From NCBI RefSeq assembly GCF_900095305.1, contig NZ_FMDO01000005.1, positions 1 to 64,000 of the forward strand: DNA of 64,000 nt, read 5' to 3'. This DNA is from Proteiniborus sp. DW1 (GTDB taxonomy: Bacteria; Bacillota; Clostridia; Tissierellales; Proteiniboraceae). The translations under genes were made by a program, and so were the position numbers. A model generated the notes under the pieces. The model did no database searches. It saw only the letters and a program-made list of their open reading frames with translations, and was not told where the DNA came from. How positions within the stretch are numbered: position 1 is the stretch's first letter; the number at the start of each line of letters is the position of its first letter. This document shows positions 26,445 through 36,148 of the stretch, piece after piece.

Positions 26445-27230
26445 ATGAATAGAACTAGCAAAGGACTAAAAATATTTGCGTTTTTAGTGTATTTCTTTTT
26501 ATTGGCTCCGTTAGTTATCATTTTTATAGCATCCTTTGGAGCTGAAAAATCATTAGTATTTCCCCCAAAGGGATTATCATTGAAATGGATGTTAAATATA
26601 TTCAAAATAGAGATGTTCAGAAAGACATTTTTAATCAGTATTCAACTATCTGTTATTGGAACCATAATAGCTCTAATATTAGGAATTCCAGCTGCATATG
26701 CACTTAGCAGATATGATTTCAAAGGAAAGAGCTTATTTAACGGAGTATTTCTATCACCAGTTCTAATACCAGGGATAGTACTAGGATTTTCACTATTAAA
26801 ATATCTAGTTATATCTTTTAAATTGCCTGTTTATGCAAGCTTATTAATTGGACATGTTATCATTATGATTCCTTATATTATAAGGGTCATTTCTTCTAGC
26901 TTAAGTAACTTTGATTATTCAATAGAAGAGGCTTCTATGAGTTTAGGAGCCAATAAAGTGAAGACATTTTTCACTGTAGTGTTACCTAATATTAGGTCTG
27001 GGGTCATAGCTGCATTTATTCTTGCATTTATAAACTCATTTAATAATGTGCCAATATCATTGTTTTTAACAGGTCCTGGCGTTAGTACCTTACCTATACA
27101 GATGTTAATACACGTGGAGTACAATTTTGACCCAACGATTGCGGCTTTGTCGGTAGTGCTTATGGCAATGACAGCAGTACTCATGCTCATTATTGAAAAG
27201 ACATTAGGCTTAGCATATTTTGCAAAGTAG
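26445..27230 (+). CDS. ABC transporter permease, PotC-like
   Basis: About 261-residue membrane protein, partner of the preceding permease. The EAA loop is EEASMSLGANKVKTFFTVVL. Three possible starts lie close together (GTG 26436, ATG 26439, ATG 26445). The last is chosen because GGTGA (26434-26438) then has normal spacing. The gene overlaps or abuts the previous stop, so the two permeases are made together. Confidence 0.85.
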   Translation: MNRTSKGLKIFAFLVYFFLLAPLVIIFIASFGAEKSLVFPPKGLSLKWMLNIFKIEMFRKTFLISIQLSVIGTIIALILGIPAAYALSRYDFKGKSLFNGVFLSPVLIPGIVLGFSLLKYLVISFKLPVYASLLIGHVIIMIPYIIRVISSSLSNFDYSIEEASMSLGANKVKTFFTVVLPNIRSGVIAAFILAFINSFNNVPISLFLTGPGVSTLPIQMLIHVEYNFDPTIAALSVVLMAMTAVLMLIIEKTLGLAYFAK

Positions 27231-27257
27231 ATTTAAATAGAATTGGGAGGGTAGCAG

Positions 27258-28319
27258 ATGTCACTTATTAGTTTGGAGAAAGTAACAGTTGCATATGGTA
27301 ACAATGTTATTTTAAAGGATTTAGACCTAAGAGTAGAAAAAGGGCAGCTTGTGTCTTTGCTAGGACCAAGTGGTTGTGGTAAAACTACTACATTAAGATT
27401 AATTGCAGGATTTTTAAATTCACAAGGTGGAAAATTCATCTTTGATGGCAAAGATTATTCTAATATACCTGTGCATAAAAGAAACTTTGGTTTGGTTTTT
27501 CAAAGTTACGCATTATTTCCACATCTAAATGTCTTTGACAATGTAGCTTTTGGACTAAACCTAAGAAAAGTTGAAAAGGAAGAAATAAGAAAAAGAGTTG
27601 TAGAGATACTTGAAATCGTAGACTTACTTGAATATCAAAAGAGATTTCCAGCAGAACTATCTGGTGGTCAAAGGCAAAGGGTTGCTCTAGCAAGAGCTTT
27701 AGTAATTAAACCTGATCTGTTATTACTAGATGAACCATTGAGTAATCTTGATGCGAAACTAAGAGTTAAAATGAGAGTAGAAATAAGAAAAATACAACAA
27801 GAGCTAGGAATTACAACTATATATGTTACTCATGATCAAGAGGAGTGTTTCTCAATTTCTGATAATGTTGCCATTATGAATAATGGAGTTATTGAACAGA
27901 TGGATGAACCAGCAAAGATTTACAAGTATCCAAGTAGTGAGTTTGTAGCAAGGTTTGTTGGTTTTGAGAATTTTATTGATTTAAAATTATTATCTAGAAA
28001 TGGAAAAACCTTAAAATTGATATCTAAAAATAATACTAGTTTCATCGTAGATGACTTAGATATTTATAATAATATTGAGCCTACTAAGGGTGCCATAAGA
28101 CCAGATGACTTAAAAATTAGCAGTTCAAATTTAGAAGGAGATTCAAATATTATAAGTGGTAAGATTATAGTCAGAACATTCTTAGGGAGAGATTATCAGT
28201 ATGAGGTAAAAACAGACCTTGGGAACTTCCTAGTAAATCATGAAGCTTTAGAAACCTTTGAGGTAGGGGATAATGTGAGTATATATTTTCCAACAGATAA
28301 GATTGTTTTAGTAAGATAA
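27258..28319 (+). CDS. ABC transporter ATP-binding protein, PotA-like
   Basis: 353-residue ATPase. Walker A is GPSGCGKTT, the Q loop FQSYALFPH, the signature LSGGQRQRVALARAL, Walker B LLLLDEP and the switch THDQEE. The C-terminal third (about 240-353) is a TOBE-like regulatory domain, as in PotA, UgpC and FbpC. It energises the two permeases upstream. GGGAGGG precedes the ATG. The organisation PotB-PotC-PotA-binding protein is complete. Confidence 0.92.
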   Translation: MSLISLEKVTVAYGNNVILKDLDLRVEKGQLVSLLGPSGCGKTTTLRLIAGFLNSQGGKFIFDGKDYSNIPVHKRNFGLVFQSYALFPHLNVFDNVAFGLNLRKVEKEEIRKRVVEILEIVDLLEYQKRFPAELSGGQRQRVALARALVIKPDLLLLDEPLSNLDAKLRVKMRVEIRKIQQELGITTIYVTHDQEECFSISDNVAIMNNGVIEQMDEPAKIYKYPSSEFVARFVGFENFIDLKLLSRNGKTLKLISKNNTSFIVDDLDIYNNIEPTKGAIRPDDLKISSSNLEGDSNIISGKIIVRTFLGRDYQYEVKTDLGNFLVNHEALETFEVGDNVSIYFPTDKIVLVR

Positions 28320-28385
28320 ATAAAAAGCAAGACTAAAGAGGAATTGATTTTTAATTATATCTTTAATAAAAAAATATAGGTTAAA

Positions 28386-28403
28386 CAGTGATTTTATTCA
28401 CTG
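28386..28403 (+). other. Stem-loop before the binding-protein gene
   Basis: CAGTGA, loop TTTTAT, TCACTG. There is no T run, so it is not a terminator. Such hairpins often mark processing or stabilisation ahead of an abundant binding-protein message; that role is inferred. Confidence 0.4.
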
Positions 28404-28438
28404 ATTAATACAATATTAATTGTCAAGGAGGATTTAAC

Positions 28439-29542
28439 ATGAAAAAAATAAGTCTACTATTAGTATTATTAATGACGTTGTCAATGTTCATGGTGGCTTG
28501 TTCACCTGCATCAGACAATAATACTGATACCAATCAACCTAACGGAGATGCTTCAAATCAAAGTAGTTCAGGTAAACCAACAGAATTAGTTATTTCAACT
28601 TGGGGCTTCAATGAAGAACTACTAAGAAAAAACATCTACGAACCATTTGAAAAAGCACATAATGTAAAAATTGTTTTAGAAGTAGGAAATAATGCGGACA
28701 GACTTAATAAAATAAGACTTGGAAGCAGCAATGTAGATATTATTCAGATAGCAGAAGGCTTTGCAATTCAAGCAATAGAAGAAGGTTTATTTGAAAAAAT
28801 TGACCGTTCAAAAATACCAAACATAGAAAATCTATATGATGTTGCTAAGGCGCCATTTGGTGAAGATTATGGTCCTGCATATACTGTAGGAAGATTTGGA
28901 ATTATGTATGATGAAGCCAAAGTAAGCAAACCAATTGAATCATGGGCTGATTTATGGGATGAGTCTTTAGCTAAACAAGTAACAATTCCTGATATCACAA
29001 CAACAGCTGGACCTTTTCTTCCTTTCATAGTAGCTGATATAGAAGGACTTGACGTTAAAGCTGATACAGATGCAATTTTTGATAAAATTAAAGCTATAGA
29101 CAAGAATCTAGTAAAGATTTACTCAAAGTCATCTGAAGTTGTAAATATGTTTAGCCAAGGAGAAGTAGCTGCAGTTGCTGGACAAGATTTTTCATTTGGG
29201 CAAGTTAAAGAAGCAGTTCCTACAGCAAAATGGGTAGATCCTAAGGAAGGTGCTTATGCAGTAGTAAATACAATTAATATTGTAAAAGGAACTAAAAATA
29301 AAGAGCTAGCAGAAAAGTTTATAGATTGGATTTTAAGTGAAGAGGTACAAAAAGCTAATGCTATTGATAAAGTAGATTCACCAGCCAACAAAAATGTAGT
29401 ATTAACTGAGGAAGAGGCTGAAGGCTTGACTTATGGAGCAGAAATAATAGACAAATTGATACTAGCAGATTGGGAATATATCAATAGTGTTAATAAAGAG
29501 TGGATAGACAGATGGAACAAGGAAATAACAGGCAGCAACTAA
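28439..29542 (+). CDS. Extracellular solute-binding lipoprotein, PotD-like
   Basis: 367-residue lipoprotein. The signal and lipobox are MFMVACSP (Cys at residue 21), followed by a Ser/Asn-rich linker and a two-lobed binding domain (ELVISTWGFNEELLRKNIYE, VGRFGIMYDEAKV, WADLWDE, AAVAGQDFSFGQV). It resembles spermidine/putrescine-binding proteins but the ligand is unknown. It supplies the ABC transporter encoded just upstream and is separated from it by 119 bp with a hairpin, then followed by a terminator-like palindrome. Confidence 0.88.
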   Translation: MKKISLLLVLLMTLSMFMVACSPASDNNTDTNQPNGDASNQSSSGKPTELVISTWGFNEELLRKNIYEPFEKAHNVKIVLEVGNNADRLNKIRLGSSNVDIIQIAEGFAIQAIEEGLFEKIDRSKIPNIENLYDVAKAPFGEDYGPAYTVGRFGIMYDEAKVSKPIESWADLWDESLAKQVTIPDITTTAGPFLPFIVADIEGLDVKADTDAIFDKIKAIDKNLVKIYSKSSEVVNMFSQGEVAAVAGQDFSFGQVKEAVPTAKWVDPKEGAYAVVNTINIVKGTKNKELAEKFIDWILSEEVQKANAIDKVDSPANKNVVLTEEEAEGLTYGAEIIDKLILADWEYINSVNKEWIDRWNKEITGSN

Positions 29543-29549
29543 TAGTGTA

Positions 29550-29574
29550 AGCACCTAGATATCTAGGTGCTTTT
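29550..29574 (+). terminator. Terminator or attenuator after the binding-protein gene
   Basis: AGCACCTAGAT (29550-29560) directly abuts its complement (29561-29571), with TTTT after. The short T run and continuing genes suggest partial read-through. Confidence 0.7.
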
Positions 29575-29612
29575 CATATAATATTAGATTATACAAGGAG
29601 GTAATTAAGTAC

Positions 29613-30917
29613 ATGTTAATAAAAAATGTAACTGTTTTAACAATGAACTCCAATAAAGACATAATTGAAGATGGAGTAGTTGTAACTGATAAAGAGCTTA
29701 TTATAGACATTGGAGGAAGGGAGTTATTAGAAAAATACTCTCATCATGAAGTAATAGATGGTGAAGGGGGGATTTTAATCCCTGGCTTTGTAAATGCCCA
29801 TACCCATTGTGCTATGTCAGTTTTTAGAAGCCTAGGAGATGATGTTGCTGATAGGCTAAGGAGATTCCTGTTTCCGTTAGAAAAAATGCTAGTAGACAGG
29901 GAATTAGTTTCTTTAGGTTCCAGATATGGTATTTGTGAAATGGCATTGGCTGGGGTTACCACTTTTGCAGATATGTATTATTATGAAGACGAAGTAGCAG
30001 AATCGACAAAACAAATAGGCTTAAGAGGAGTGCTTGGGGAAACAATAGTAGACTTCGTAGCTCCTGATGCAAGTAAACCCTATGAAGGATTAGAGTATTG
30101 TAGATGGTTTATAGATAAATGGAAAGATGATGATATGATTATTCCTTCTGTTGCGCCTCATGCACCATATAGTAACGATACAGCACACCTTCAAGAAGCT
30201 TTCAATCTTGCGGAGAGTAAAGATGTACCTATAATCATGCATATAGCGGAAATGGAATTTGAAACTGAAAAATATAAAAAGGAATATGGGTTAACTCCTG
30301 TACAGTATCTAGACAAAATAGGAATACTAAATAACAGAATGATTGGGGCACATCTCATAAATGTAAACGATGAGGATTTAAAAATATTAAAGGAAAAGAA
30401 AGTAGGCATCTCTCATAATATTGGAGCCAATGCCAAAGGAGCTCATGGTGTTGCACCTGCATATAAAATGTATAGCATGGATTTAAAGCTTGGGCTAGGT
30501 ACAGATGGACCTATGAGTGGAAATACTCTAGATATGTTTACTCAAATGGGTCTAGTTGCCAAGATACACAAATTAGTAAATAATGATAGAACCATTTTTT
30601 CGGCAGATCAAATACTAGAAATGGCTACCTTAGGTGGAGCAAGAGCTTTGAATTTAGATAGCAAAATAGGCTCTATTGAAATAGGTAAGAAAGCTGATTT
30701 TGTTATAGTTGAAACTAAATCCATAAATATGCAGCCAATTTATGACTATTACTCAGTGTTAGTATACTCAGCTAATGCAAGCAATGTTTCTTCAGTGGTG
30801 GTAAATGGAAAGTTTATTGTAAGAGACAAAGTTTTATTAACTCAAGACTATAGCATTTTATCTAAAGAGTTTAAGAAGATAAGAGATAAAATAATGGCTG
30901 TTGCCAAGACTTTATAA
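29613..30917 (+). CDS. Amidohydrolase, adenosine/MTA/SAH-deaminase-like (TrzN/SsnA group)
   Basis: 434-residue metal-dependent hydrolase. Metal ligands are visible as PGFVNAHTHCAMS (His-x-His), SVAPHAPYSN, IMHIAEMEFE and the Asp in GLGTDGPMSGN. This pattern fits the group that deaminates S-adenosylhomocysteine, methylthioadenosine, adenosine or guanine; the exact substrate is undetermined. The start has AAGGAGG. It sits after a nucleoside hydrolase and transporter, so deamination of an imported nucleoside or base is the simplest reading. An atrazine-chlorohydrolase-type or other amidohydrolase activity is possible. Confidence 0.8.
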   Translation: MLIKNVTVLTMNSNKDIIEDGVVVTDKELIIDIGGRELLEKYSHHEVIDGEGGILIPGFVNAHTHCAMSVFRSLGDDVADRLRRFLFPLEKMLVDRELVSLGSRYGICEMALAGVTTFADMYYYEDEVAESTKQIGLRGVLGETIVDFVAPDASKPYEGLEYCRWFIDKWKDDDMIIPSVAPHAPYSNDTAHLQEAFNLAESKDVPIIMHIAEMEFETEKYKKEYGLTPVQYLDKIGILNNRMIGAHLINVNDEDLKILKEKKVGISHNIGANAKGAHGVAPAYKMYSMDLKLGLGTDGPMSGNTLDMFTQMGLVAKIHKLVNNDRTIFSADQILEMATLGGARALNLDSKIGSIEIGKKADFVIVETKSINMQPIYDYYSVLVYSANASNVSSVVVNGKFIVRDKVLLTQDYSILSKEFKKIRDKIMAVAKTL

Positions 30918-30949
30918 TAAAGGTTATAGTACGTCTTAGGAGGGATTAT

Positions 30950-32137
30950 ATGGATGAAAGATATAAGGAGTATTTGGATAGAGTATTAGATGAAATAGAT
31001 AATAACAAAGAAAGTTTTATAAGCACATCTACCTATATATGGGAAAACCCAGAGATTGGACATAAAGAATTTAAAGCTATGGAAGCTTTAGTGGAACTAT
31101 TGAGGAATAATGGATTTCAAATAGAAACTAGGGTTGCTGGGCTTGATACAGCTTTTTTAGCTACGGTAAAAGGCAAAAAACCAGGTCCAACTATTGCATT
31201 AATGGCTGAGTACGATGCCTTGGAGGGGCTAGGACATGCATGTGGGCATAATTTGTTTTCTGTATCAGCGGTGGCTACGGCTATTGGATTAAAAAAAGTA
31301 ATACAGGAAATAGGAGGTACTATAAAGGTTATCGGAACTCCTGCTGAAGAGGGAACAGTGAAAAATGCAGGAGGCAAGGCTATTATGGCGGAAAAGGGTA
31401 TATTTGATGATGTTGATATTGCCATGATATGTCATGCGGAAGGGAGAACTATAATTGAAAGAAGACTAGTTGCAGCAACTGTAATGGAAGTAAGCTTTAC
31501 AGGTAAGGCTGCACATGCAGGAGGCTCGCCAGAAAAAGGTATCAATGCGTTGACAGCAGGAGTATTAACTATTAACAATATAAATGCACTTAGACAACAT
31601 TTTTTACAAGGTACTATTGTCAATCCTGTCATCATAGAAGGAGGTATAGGACATAATACTATTCCCCATAAATGTGAAATGAAAATGAGTATAAGAGCTA
31701 CTAATAGAGAAATATTAAAGGATGTATTGGAAATGGTTGAGAGATGTATATCAGCAAGTGCATATGTTACTGGATGTAAGTATAGCATTAATATGCCTAA
31801 TAAAGTATATGAAGATTTGAGGCCAAACCATTCTCTAGCATTAGTTTTTAAAGAAGCACTGGAGTATTTAGGAATAGATTATATACAGGCAGAGGATGCT
31901 AATTATTCTTGGGATGCAGGTAATATTAGTCATCTATGTCCTACTATTGCCCCTTACATTAAAATCGGAAGCCCAGAACTGGTAGGGCATACTGAAGAAT
32001 TTAAAAAAGCTTCTTGTTCTAAAGAAGGTTTTAATGGGATGATAGTAGGAGCTAAGGCAATGGCTATGACAGCTTTAAAGTATATATTAGATAAGGATTT
32101 TAGAGATAGGGTGAGTAAAGAGTTTTTAGCTAAATAA
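30950..32137 (+). CDS. M20-family amidohydrolase (AbgB/ACY1L2-like)
   Basis: 395-residue zinc hydrolase. Visible are ALMAEYDALEGLGHACGHNL (metal ligands), GTPAEEG, MICHAEGRT and the dimerisation region with AAHAGGSPEKGINALTA. M20 enzymes of this type cleave amide bonds of N-acyl amino acids, p-aminobenzoyl-glutamate or peptides. It follows the deaminase-like gene by 32 bp with GGAGGG and is the last gene of the operon. Its presence suggests that the imported compound contains an amide or ureido link to an amino acid; this is inference from context. Confidence 0.85.
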   Translation: MDERYKEYLDRVLDEIDNNKESFISTSTYIWENPEIGHKEFKAMEALVELLRNNGFQIETRVAGLDTAFLATVKGKKPGPTIALMAEYDALEGLGHACGHNLFSVSAVATAIGLKKVIQEIGGTIKVIGTPAEEGTVKNAGGKAIMAEKGIFDDVDIAMICHAEGRTIIERRLVAATVMEVSFTGKAAHAGGSPEKGINALTAGVLTINNINALRQHFLQGTIVNPVIIEGGIGHNTIPHKCEMKMSIRATNREILKDVLEMVERCISASAYVTGCKYSINMPNKVYEDLRPNHSLALVFKEALEYLGIDYIQAEDANYSWDAGNISHLCPTIAPYIKIGSPELVGHTEEFKKASCSKEGFNGMIVGAKAMAMTALKYILDKDFRDRVSKEFLAK

Positions 32138-32231
32138 TTGCTTTGTGATATACTTTTGACAAAAAGATACTAAATAGAATATACTATATTATATAAAAAA
32201 CTGAAGAATGCTAAACCTAGGAGGGGAATAT

Positions 32232-33203
32232 ATGGATAGAAATCTAGCTTTGAACTTAGTTAGGGTCACAGAAGCTGCTGCATTATCTAGCGCAAGATAC
32301 TTAGGACGAGGAGATAAAAACGCAGCAGATCAAGCTGCAGTAGACGGTATGAGGAAAATGTTTGATACACTCAGTATCGATGGCATTGTAGTTATTGGCG
32401 AAGGAGAAATGGATGAGGCTCCTATGCTTTATATTGGAGAGCAAATAGGTAGATGTATAAACAATAGCTTAAAGGTAGACGTTGCAGTAGATCCAGTAGA
32501 TGGTACTACAGCAGTAGCAAAAGGGCTTCCTAATGCTATTTCAGTAGTGGCTATGGCACCTAGAGGCTGTTTACTTCATGCACCAGATATGTATATGGAT
32601 AAAATTGCTGTAGGACCAAAGGCTGCAGGCAAAATAAATATAGATGCACCTGTAGAAGAAAATTTAATTGCAGTTGCTAAGGCCTTAAATAAGGACATAT
32701 CTGATTTGACAGTTACTATAATAGACCGACCAAGACATACTGAGCTTATAGAAAAGGTGAGAAAAGCAGGTGCTAGAATAAAGCTGTTTTCAGATGGGGA
32801 CGTGGCAGCAGCTATGGCTACTTGCTTTGAACACTCAGGCGTTGACATACTTTTAGGAATAGGTGGAGCACCAGAGGGAGTTATTGCAGCAGCAGCGCTA
32901 AAGTGCATGGGCGGAGAATTTCAAGGAAGACTATACCCTATGAATGATGAAGAAAGAGAAAGATGTAAAGCAATGGGCATAGGAGATATAGACCGAGTAC
33001 TTACTATGGACGATTTGGTGAAAGGAAATGAAGTGTTTTTTGCTGCTACAGGTATTTCAGACGGAGAACTTCTAAGGGGTGTAGTTTATCACCAAAACAA
33101 TATAGCTAAGACACATTCAATGGTTGCAAGATCAGAGACTGGAACTGTTAGATTTATTGAGACTATTCATAAACTAGATAAAAAGCCTGAATATGCAAAA
33201 TAA
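32232..33203 (+). CDS. glpX: Class II fructose-1,6-bisphosphatase
   Basis: 323-residue GlpX-type phosphatase of gluconeogenesis. It shows ALNLVRVTEAAALSSARYLG, KNAADQAAVDGMR, VVIGEGEMDEAPMLYIGE, the metal-binding VAVDPVDGTTAVAKG and LGIGGAPEGVIAAAAL. ATG 32232 is used because AGGAGGGG precedes it; an upstream in-frame TTG at 32208 lies before that site. It stands immediately before rho, as ywjI does in Bacillus. Confidence 0.94.
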   Translation: MDRNLALNLVRVTEAAALSSARYLGRGDKNAADQAAVDGMRKMFDTLSIDGIVVIGEGEMDEAPMLYIGEQIGRCINNSLKVDVAVDPVDGTTAVAKGLPNAISVVAMAPRGCLLHAPDMYMDKIAVGPKAAGKINIDAPVEENLIAVAKALNKDISDLTVTIIDRPRHTELIEKVRKAGARIKLFSDGDVAAAMATCFEHSGVDILLGIGGAPEGVIAAAALKCMGGEFQGRLYPMNDEERERCKAMGIGDIDRVLTMDDLVKGNEVFFAATGISDGELLRGVVYHQNNIAKTHSMVARSETGTVRFIETIHKLDKKPEYAK

Positions 33204-33224
33204 AATGCCCACCTTGGGCATTTT
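33202..33224 (+). terminator. Terminator after glpX
   Basis: AAAATGCCCA (33202-33211) pairs with TGGGCATTTT (33215-33224) and overlaps the stop codon. Confidence 0.85.
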
Positions 33225-33405
33225 GTTGTATATTAAATACTAATTCTTGACTATAATCTAATATAATGGTATCATAAGTATGGTTAATACACTTCTCTTG
33301 GCTTTTCTTGTGTTATTTCATTGTTTCGTTAAGTCTTAATTTTCCCATATATTATGACTATATTGTGGAATTTAATTATATATATTATATTTTGGAGGTG
33401 TAAAT

Positions 33406-34767
33406 TTGAATCTTGATGATTTACAGAAAAAGAAGTTAGATGAACTTCGCCAGATAGCTAAAAGTCTGGATATTAAAAGTATTACAAAATACAAAAAGGA
33501 CGAACTAATTGACATTATTTTACAGAATTCTGCAAAGGAAGAACCCCATGGTTTAGAGCCTGTTAGCTTAGAAGAAAGCGATGGATTTACATTGACTGAA
33601 ACAATTGCCAAAAGGCCGCCTGAAAAGTTACAGATACAGATGCAAAACGGAGAATCTACAGAAGCTGAAGGGATACTAGAGCTTCATGCTGATGGTTATG
33701 GTTTTTTGCGTTCTGCAAATTATTTATCCGGAGATGACGATATATATGTATCCCCTTCTCAGATAAGAAGATTTAATTTAGGTACAGGAGATAAAATATT
33801 TGGTATTACCAGACCACCTAAATCAGGAGAGAGATATAGAGCTTTATTGTATGTAAAGAGTGTAAATGGTGAAAATCCAGAAACTGCAACTAAGAGACCA
33901 GATTTTGAGACATTGACTCCTATTTTCCCTAATGAGAGAATATCTCTAGAAACAAACCACAGTGAGTTATCTACAAGATTGTTAGATCTAATAGCACCCA
34001 TAGGAAAAGGACAAAGAGGAATGATAGTAGCACCCCCTAAAGCAGGTAAAACTACTTTTCTTAAAAAAATCGCCAACGGAATTGCACAAAATCATCCTGA
34101 AATTGAAATTATTATATTGCTAATAGATGAGAGACCTGAAGAGGTTACAGATATGAAAAGATCAGTCAAAGGTGATGTTGTCTATTCTACATTTGACGAG
34201 CTTCCTGGAAACCATGTAAAGGTTGCAGAAATTGTTCTTGAAAGAGCAAAAAGATTAGTAGAGCATGGTAAGGATGTAGTCATACTTTTAGACAGTATCA
34301 CAAGGCTAGCAAGAGCCTACAACCTGACTATACCACCAACAGGTAGGACATTATCAGGAGGATTAGATCCTGGCGCATTACATAAACCTAAAAGATTTTT
34401 TGGTGCAGCAAGAAATATTGAAGAAGGCGGCAGTTTAACAATACTTGCTACAGCTCTAGTAGAGACAGGTAGTAGAATGGATGATGTAATATTTGAAGAA
34501 TTTAAGGGAACAGGAAATATGGAAATACACCTAGATAGAAAGCTTTCTGAGAAGAGAATCTTCCCAGCCATAGATATTAATAGATCTGGTACAAGAAGAG
34601 AAGATTTACTTATGAACCATAAAGAGCTTGAAACAATTTGGGGAATAAGAAAGGCACTAAGCAATGCACCAGTATCAGAGGTTACAGAGACCTTAATAAA
34701 TCAATTGGTACTTACAAAGACTAATGATGAATTTATAAACAATGTTAGAAATAAAATGTGGGATTAG
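33406..34767 (+). CDS. rho: Transcription termination factor Rho
   Basis: 453-residue RNA-dependent ATPase. The N-terminal Rho-N domain ([20 protein letters not shown]) is followed by the cold-shock-like RNA-binding domain ([20 protein letters not shown]) and the RecA-like motor with Walker [23 protein letters not shown] and [13 protein letters not shown]. Length is typical. The start is TTG with GGAGGTG upstream. Single gene with rpmE downstream in the conserved glpX-rho-rpmE order. Confidence 0.97.
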   Translation: MNLDDLQKKKLDELRQIAKSLDIKSITKYKKDELIDIILQNSAKEEPHGLEPVSLEESDGFTLTETIAKRPPEKLQIQMQNGESTEAEGILELHADGYGFLRSANYLSGDDDIYVSPSQIRRFNLGTGDKIFGITRPPKSGERYRALLYVKSVNGENPETATKRPDFETLTPIFPNERISLETNHSELSTRLLDLIAPIGKGQRGMIVAPPKAGKTTFLKKIANGIAQNHPEIEIIILLIDERPEEVTDMKRSVKGDVVYSTFDELPGNHVKVAEIVLERAKRLVEHGKDVVILLDSITRLARAYNLTIPPTGRTLSGGLDPGALHKPKRFFGAARNIEEGGSLTILATALVETGSRMDDVIFEEFKGTGNMEIHLDRKLSEKRIFPAIDINRSGTRREDLLMNHKELETIWGIRKALSNAPVSEVTETLINQLVLTKTNDEFINNVRNKMWD

Positions 34768-34833
34768 AATAGCATGAAACAGTGGTTAAGCAATTGCTAA
34801 ACCATAGTCAAACTATTACTAAACAATATTCTG

Positions 34834-34862
34834 TTGAAATGGTTAGAAATTTATGCTATACT
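34834..34862 (+). promoter_or_regulatory. Promoter of rpmE
   Basis: TTGAAA (34834-34839) and TATACT (34857-34862) with a 17-bp spacer, about 65 bp before the rpmE ATG. Confidence 0.6.
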
Positions 34863-34928
34863 ATACTAGTTGAAAACTGATTACTTTTAAATATACAGTT
34901 AAGAGACTTTTGAAAAGAGGTGAAATCA

Positions 34929-35129
34929 ATGAAAGAAGGAATCCATCCAAATTACAAAAAAGCGACTGTAACATGTGCATGTGGAAATACTTTTGAAACA
35001 GGTTCAGTTAAGGATGAATTAAGAGTAGAAATTTGTTCAGAATGTCATCCATTCTTTACAGGACGTCAAAAATTTGTTGACAAAGGCGGACGTGTTGATA
35101 AATTTAAGAAAAAATACGGTATTGAGTAA
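34929..35129 (+). CDS. rpmE: Ribosomal protein L31 (zinc-binding type)
   Basis: 66-residue large-subunit protein. It opens [20 protein letters not shown] and has CAC and CSEC cysteine pairs, the zinc-binding (C+) form. ATG 34929 is used, with AAGAGGTGA before it, rather than GTG 34920. Length is normal. The presence of the zinc form suggests no zinc-saving switch at this locus. Confidence 0.96.
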   Translation: MKEGIHPNYKKATVTCACGNTFETGSVKDELRVEICSECHPFFTGRQKFVDKGGRVDKFKKKYGIE

Positions 35130-35151
35130 TAACTATTTAGGTCTGTCTGAT

Positions 35152-35184
35152 AGGTTAGTTGCCATTGGCTTCTAACCTTTATTG
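35152..35184 (+). terminator. Terminator after rpmE
   Basis: AGGTTAG (35152-35158) pairs with CTAACCT (35172-35178), with an inner GCC/GGC, followed by a T-rich tail. Confidence 0.65.
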
Positions 35185-35260
35185 TTTATTTTTGCTATTT
35201 TAAATACTGGTGAAGAACTTTGGTTTTGTTTGATTCATAATTTTCCGGGGGTGTGGAAAT

Positions 35261-35848
35261 ATGGCTAAGCTGTATTTTAGATATGGAGCAATGAACTGTG
35301 GAAAATCGACTAACTTGATGCAAGTAGCATACAACTATGAAGAGAGAGGTATGAAGGTTATCATAGTAAAGCCTTTAATAGATACTAAGGGAGGAAATAA
35401 GGTAGTATCAAGGCTAGGTATAGATAGAGAGGTTGATCTAATACTATGTAAAGACCAAAATGCTTATGAAGAAGTTCAGAAATGGAATAAAGAAAAATGG
35501 AAAATAGATTGTATCTTAGTAGATGAAGCACAGTTTTTTACAAAGAAGCAAATTGATGAGTTTTTTGAGATAGCAGTAAAGATGAATATTCCAGTCATTT
35601 GCTATGGACTAAGAACTGATTTTCAAATGAAGGGCTTTGAAGGTAGCGAAAGACTGTTACTTATAGCACATAGTATAGAAGAATTAAAAACTATTTGTGC
35701 ATGTGGAAAGAAAGCAATATTTAATGGAAGAAAAATCAATGGGAAATTTGTCTTTGAAGGTGAACAAGTAGCCATCGAAGATGAAAAAGATATTGTATAT
35801 GAATCACTCTGTGGAGAATGCTATTTAAAGAAAAGAGACAACAGGTAG
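35261..35848 (+). CDS. tdk: Thymidine kinase (type II)
   Basis: 195-residue kinase that phosphorylates thymidine. Walker A is GAMNCGKSTN, the DxD/E-like LVDEAQFF follows, then CYGLRTDF and a zinc site from CACGKK and CGECYLKK. Length fits. ATG 35261 is preceded by GGGGGTG. Adjacent to rpmE as in Bacillus. Confidence 0.96.
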   Translation: MAKLYFRYGAMNCGKSTNLMQVAYNYEERGMKVIIVKPLIDTKGGNKVVSRLGIDREVDLILCKDQNAYEEVQKWNKEKWKIDCILVDEAQFFTKKQIDEFFEIAVKMNIPVICYGLRTDFQMKGFEGSERLLLIAHSIEELKTICACGKKAIFNGRKINGKFVFEGEQVAIEDEKDIVYESLCGECYLKKRDNR

Positions 35849-35880
35849 AGAACTGGAGACTATAAAGATATTAGATTGCC

Positions 35881-35972
35881 CAGAAACTATTACCCTGAGG
35901 GAGCGAATGGGTATCAAGACAGCAGGGACAGTTCTTTTTGACTCGCTTTTTGACTCAAAAGGAACCTGTCTC
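35881..35972 (+). repeat. Palindromic repeat after tdk (GGGACAGTTC family)
   Basis: A segment at 35881-35916 (with GAGGGAGCGAATGGGT) also occurs within prmC at 43788-43825. Next, GGGACAGTTCTTTTTG (35925-35940) is followed by an inverted AAAAGGAACCTGTCTC (35957-35972). The first half recurs at 37413 and the second at 54063. The remainder of the gap to 36148 is AT-rich with no gene seen. Confidence 0.7.
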
Positions 35973-36148
35973 ATTTTATTTTTTGACTAGAAAAGCCAAA
36001 TGAAAGATATAGTTCTTTTTCTTTGATGCCTATAAAAGATATGTTTTCAATAAAGCTAAACAATATTGTACTATTGATAATAAAATAGTAATATATTTCA
36101 TATTATACAAAGTTCTTAGAGTATAAGTATGTAAAGGAGAATTAGAAA

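Noticed and set aside
33247-33267. Sigma-A promoter TTGACT/TATAAT before rho
   Set aside because: The spacer between the hexamers is only 9 bp (or overlapping), so it does not form a normal promoter.
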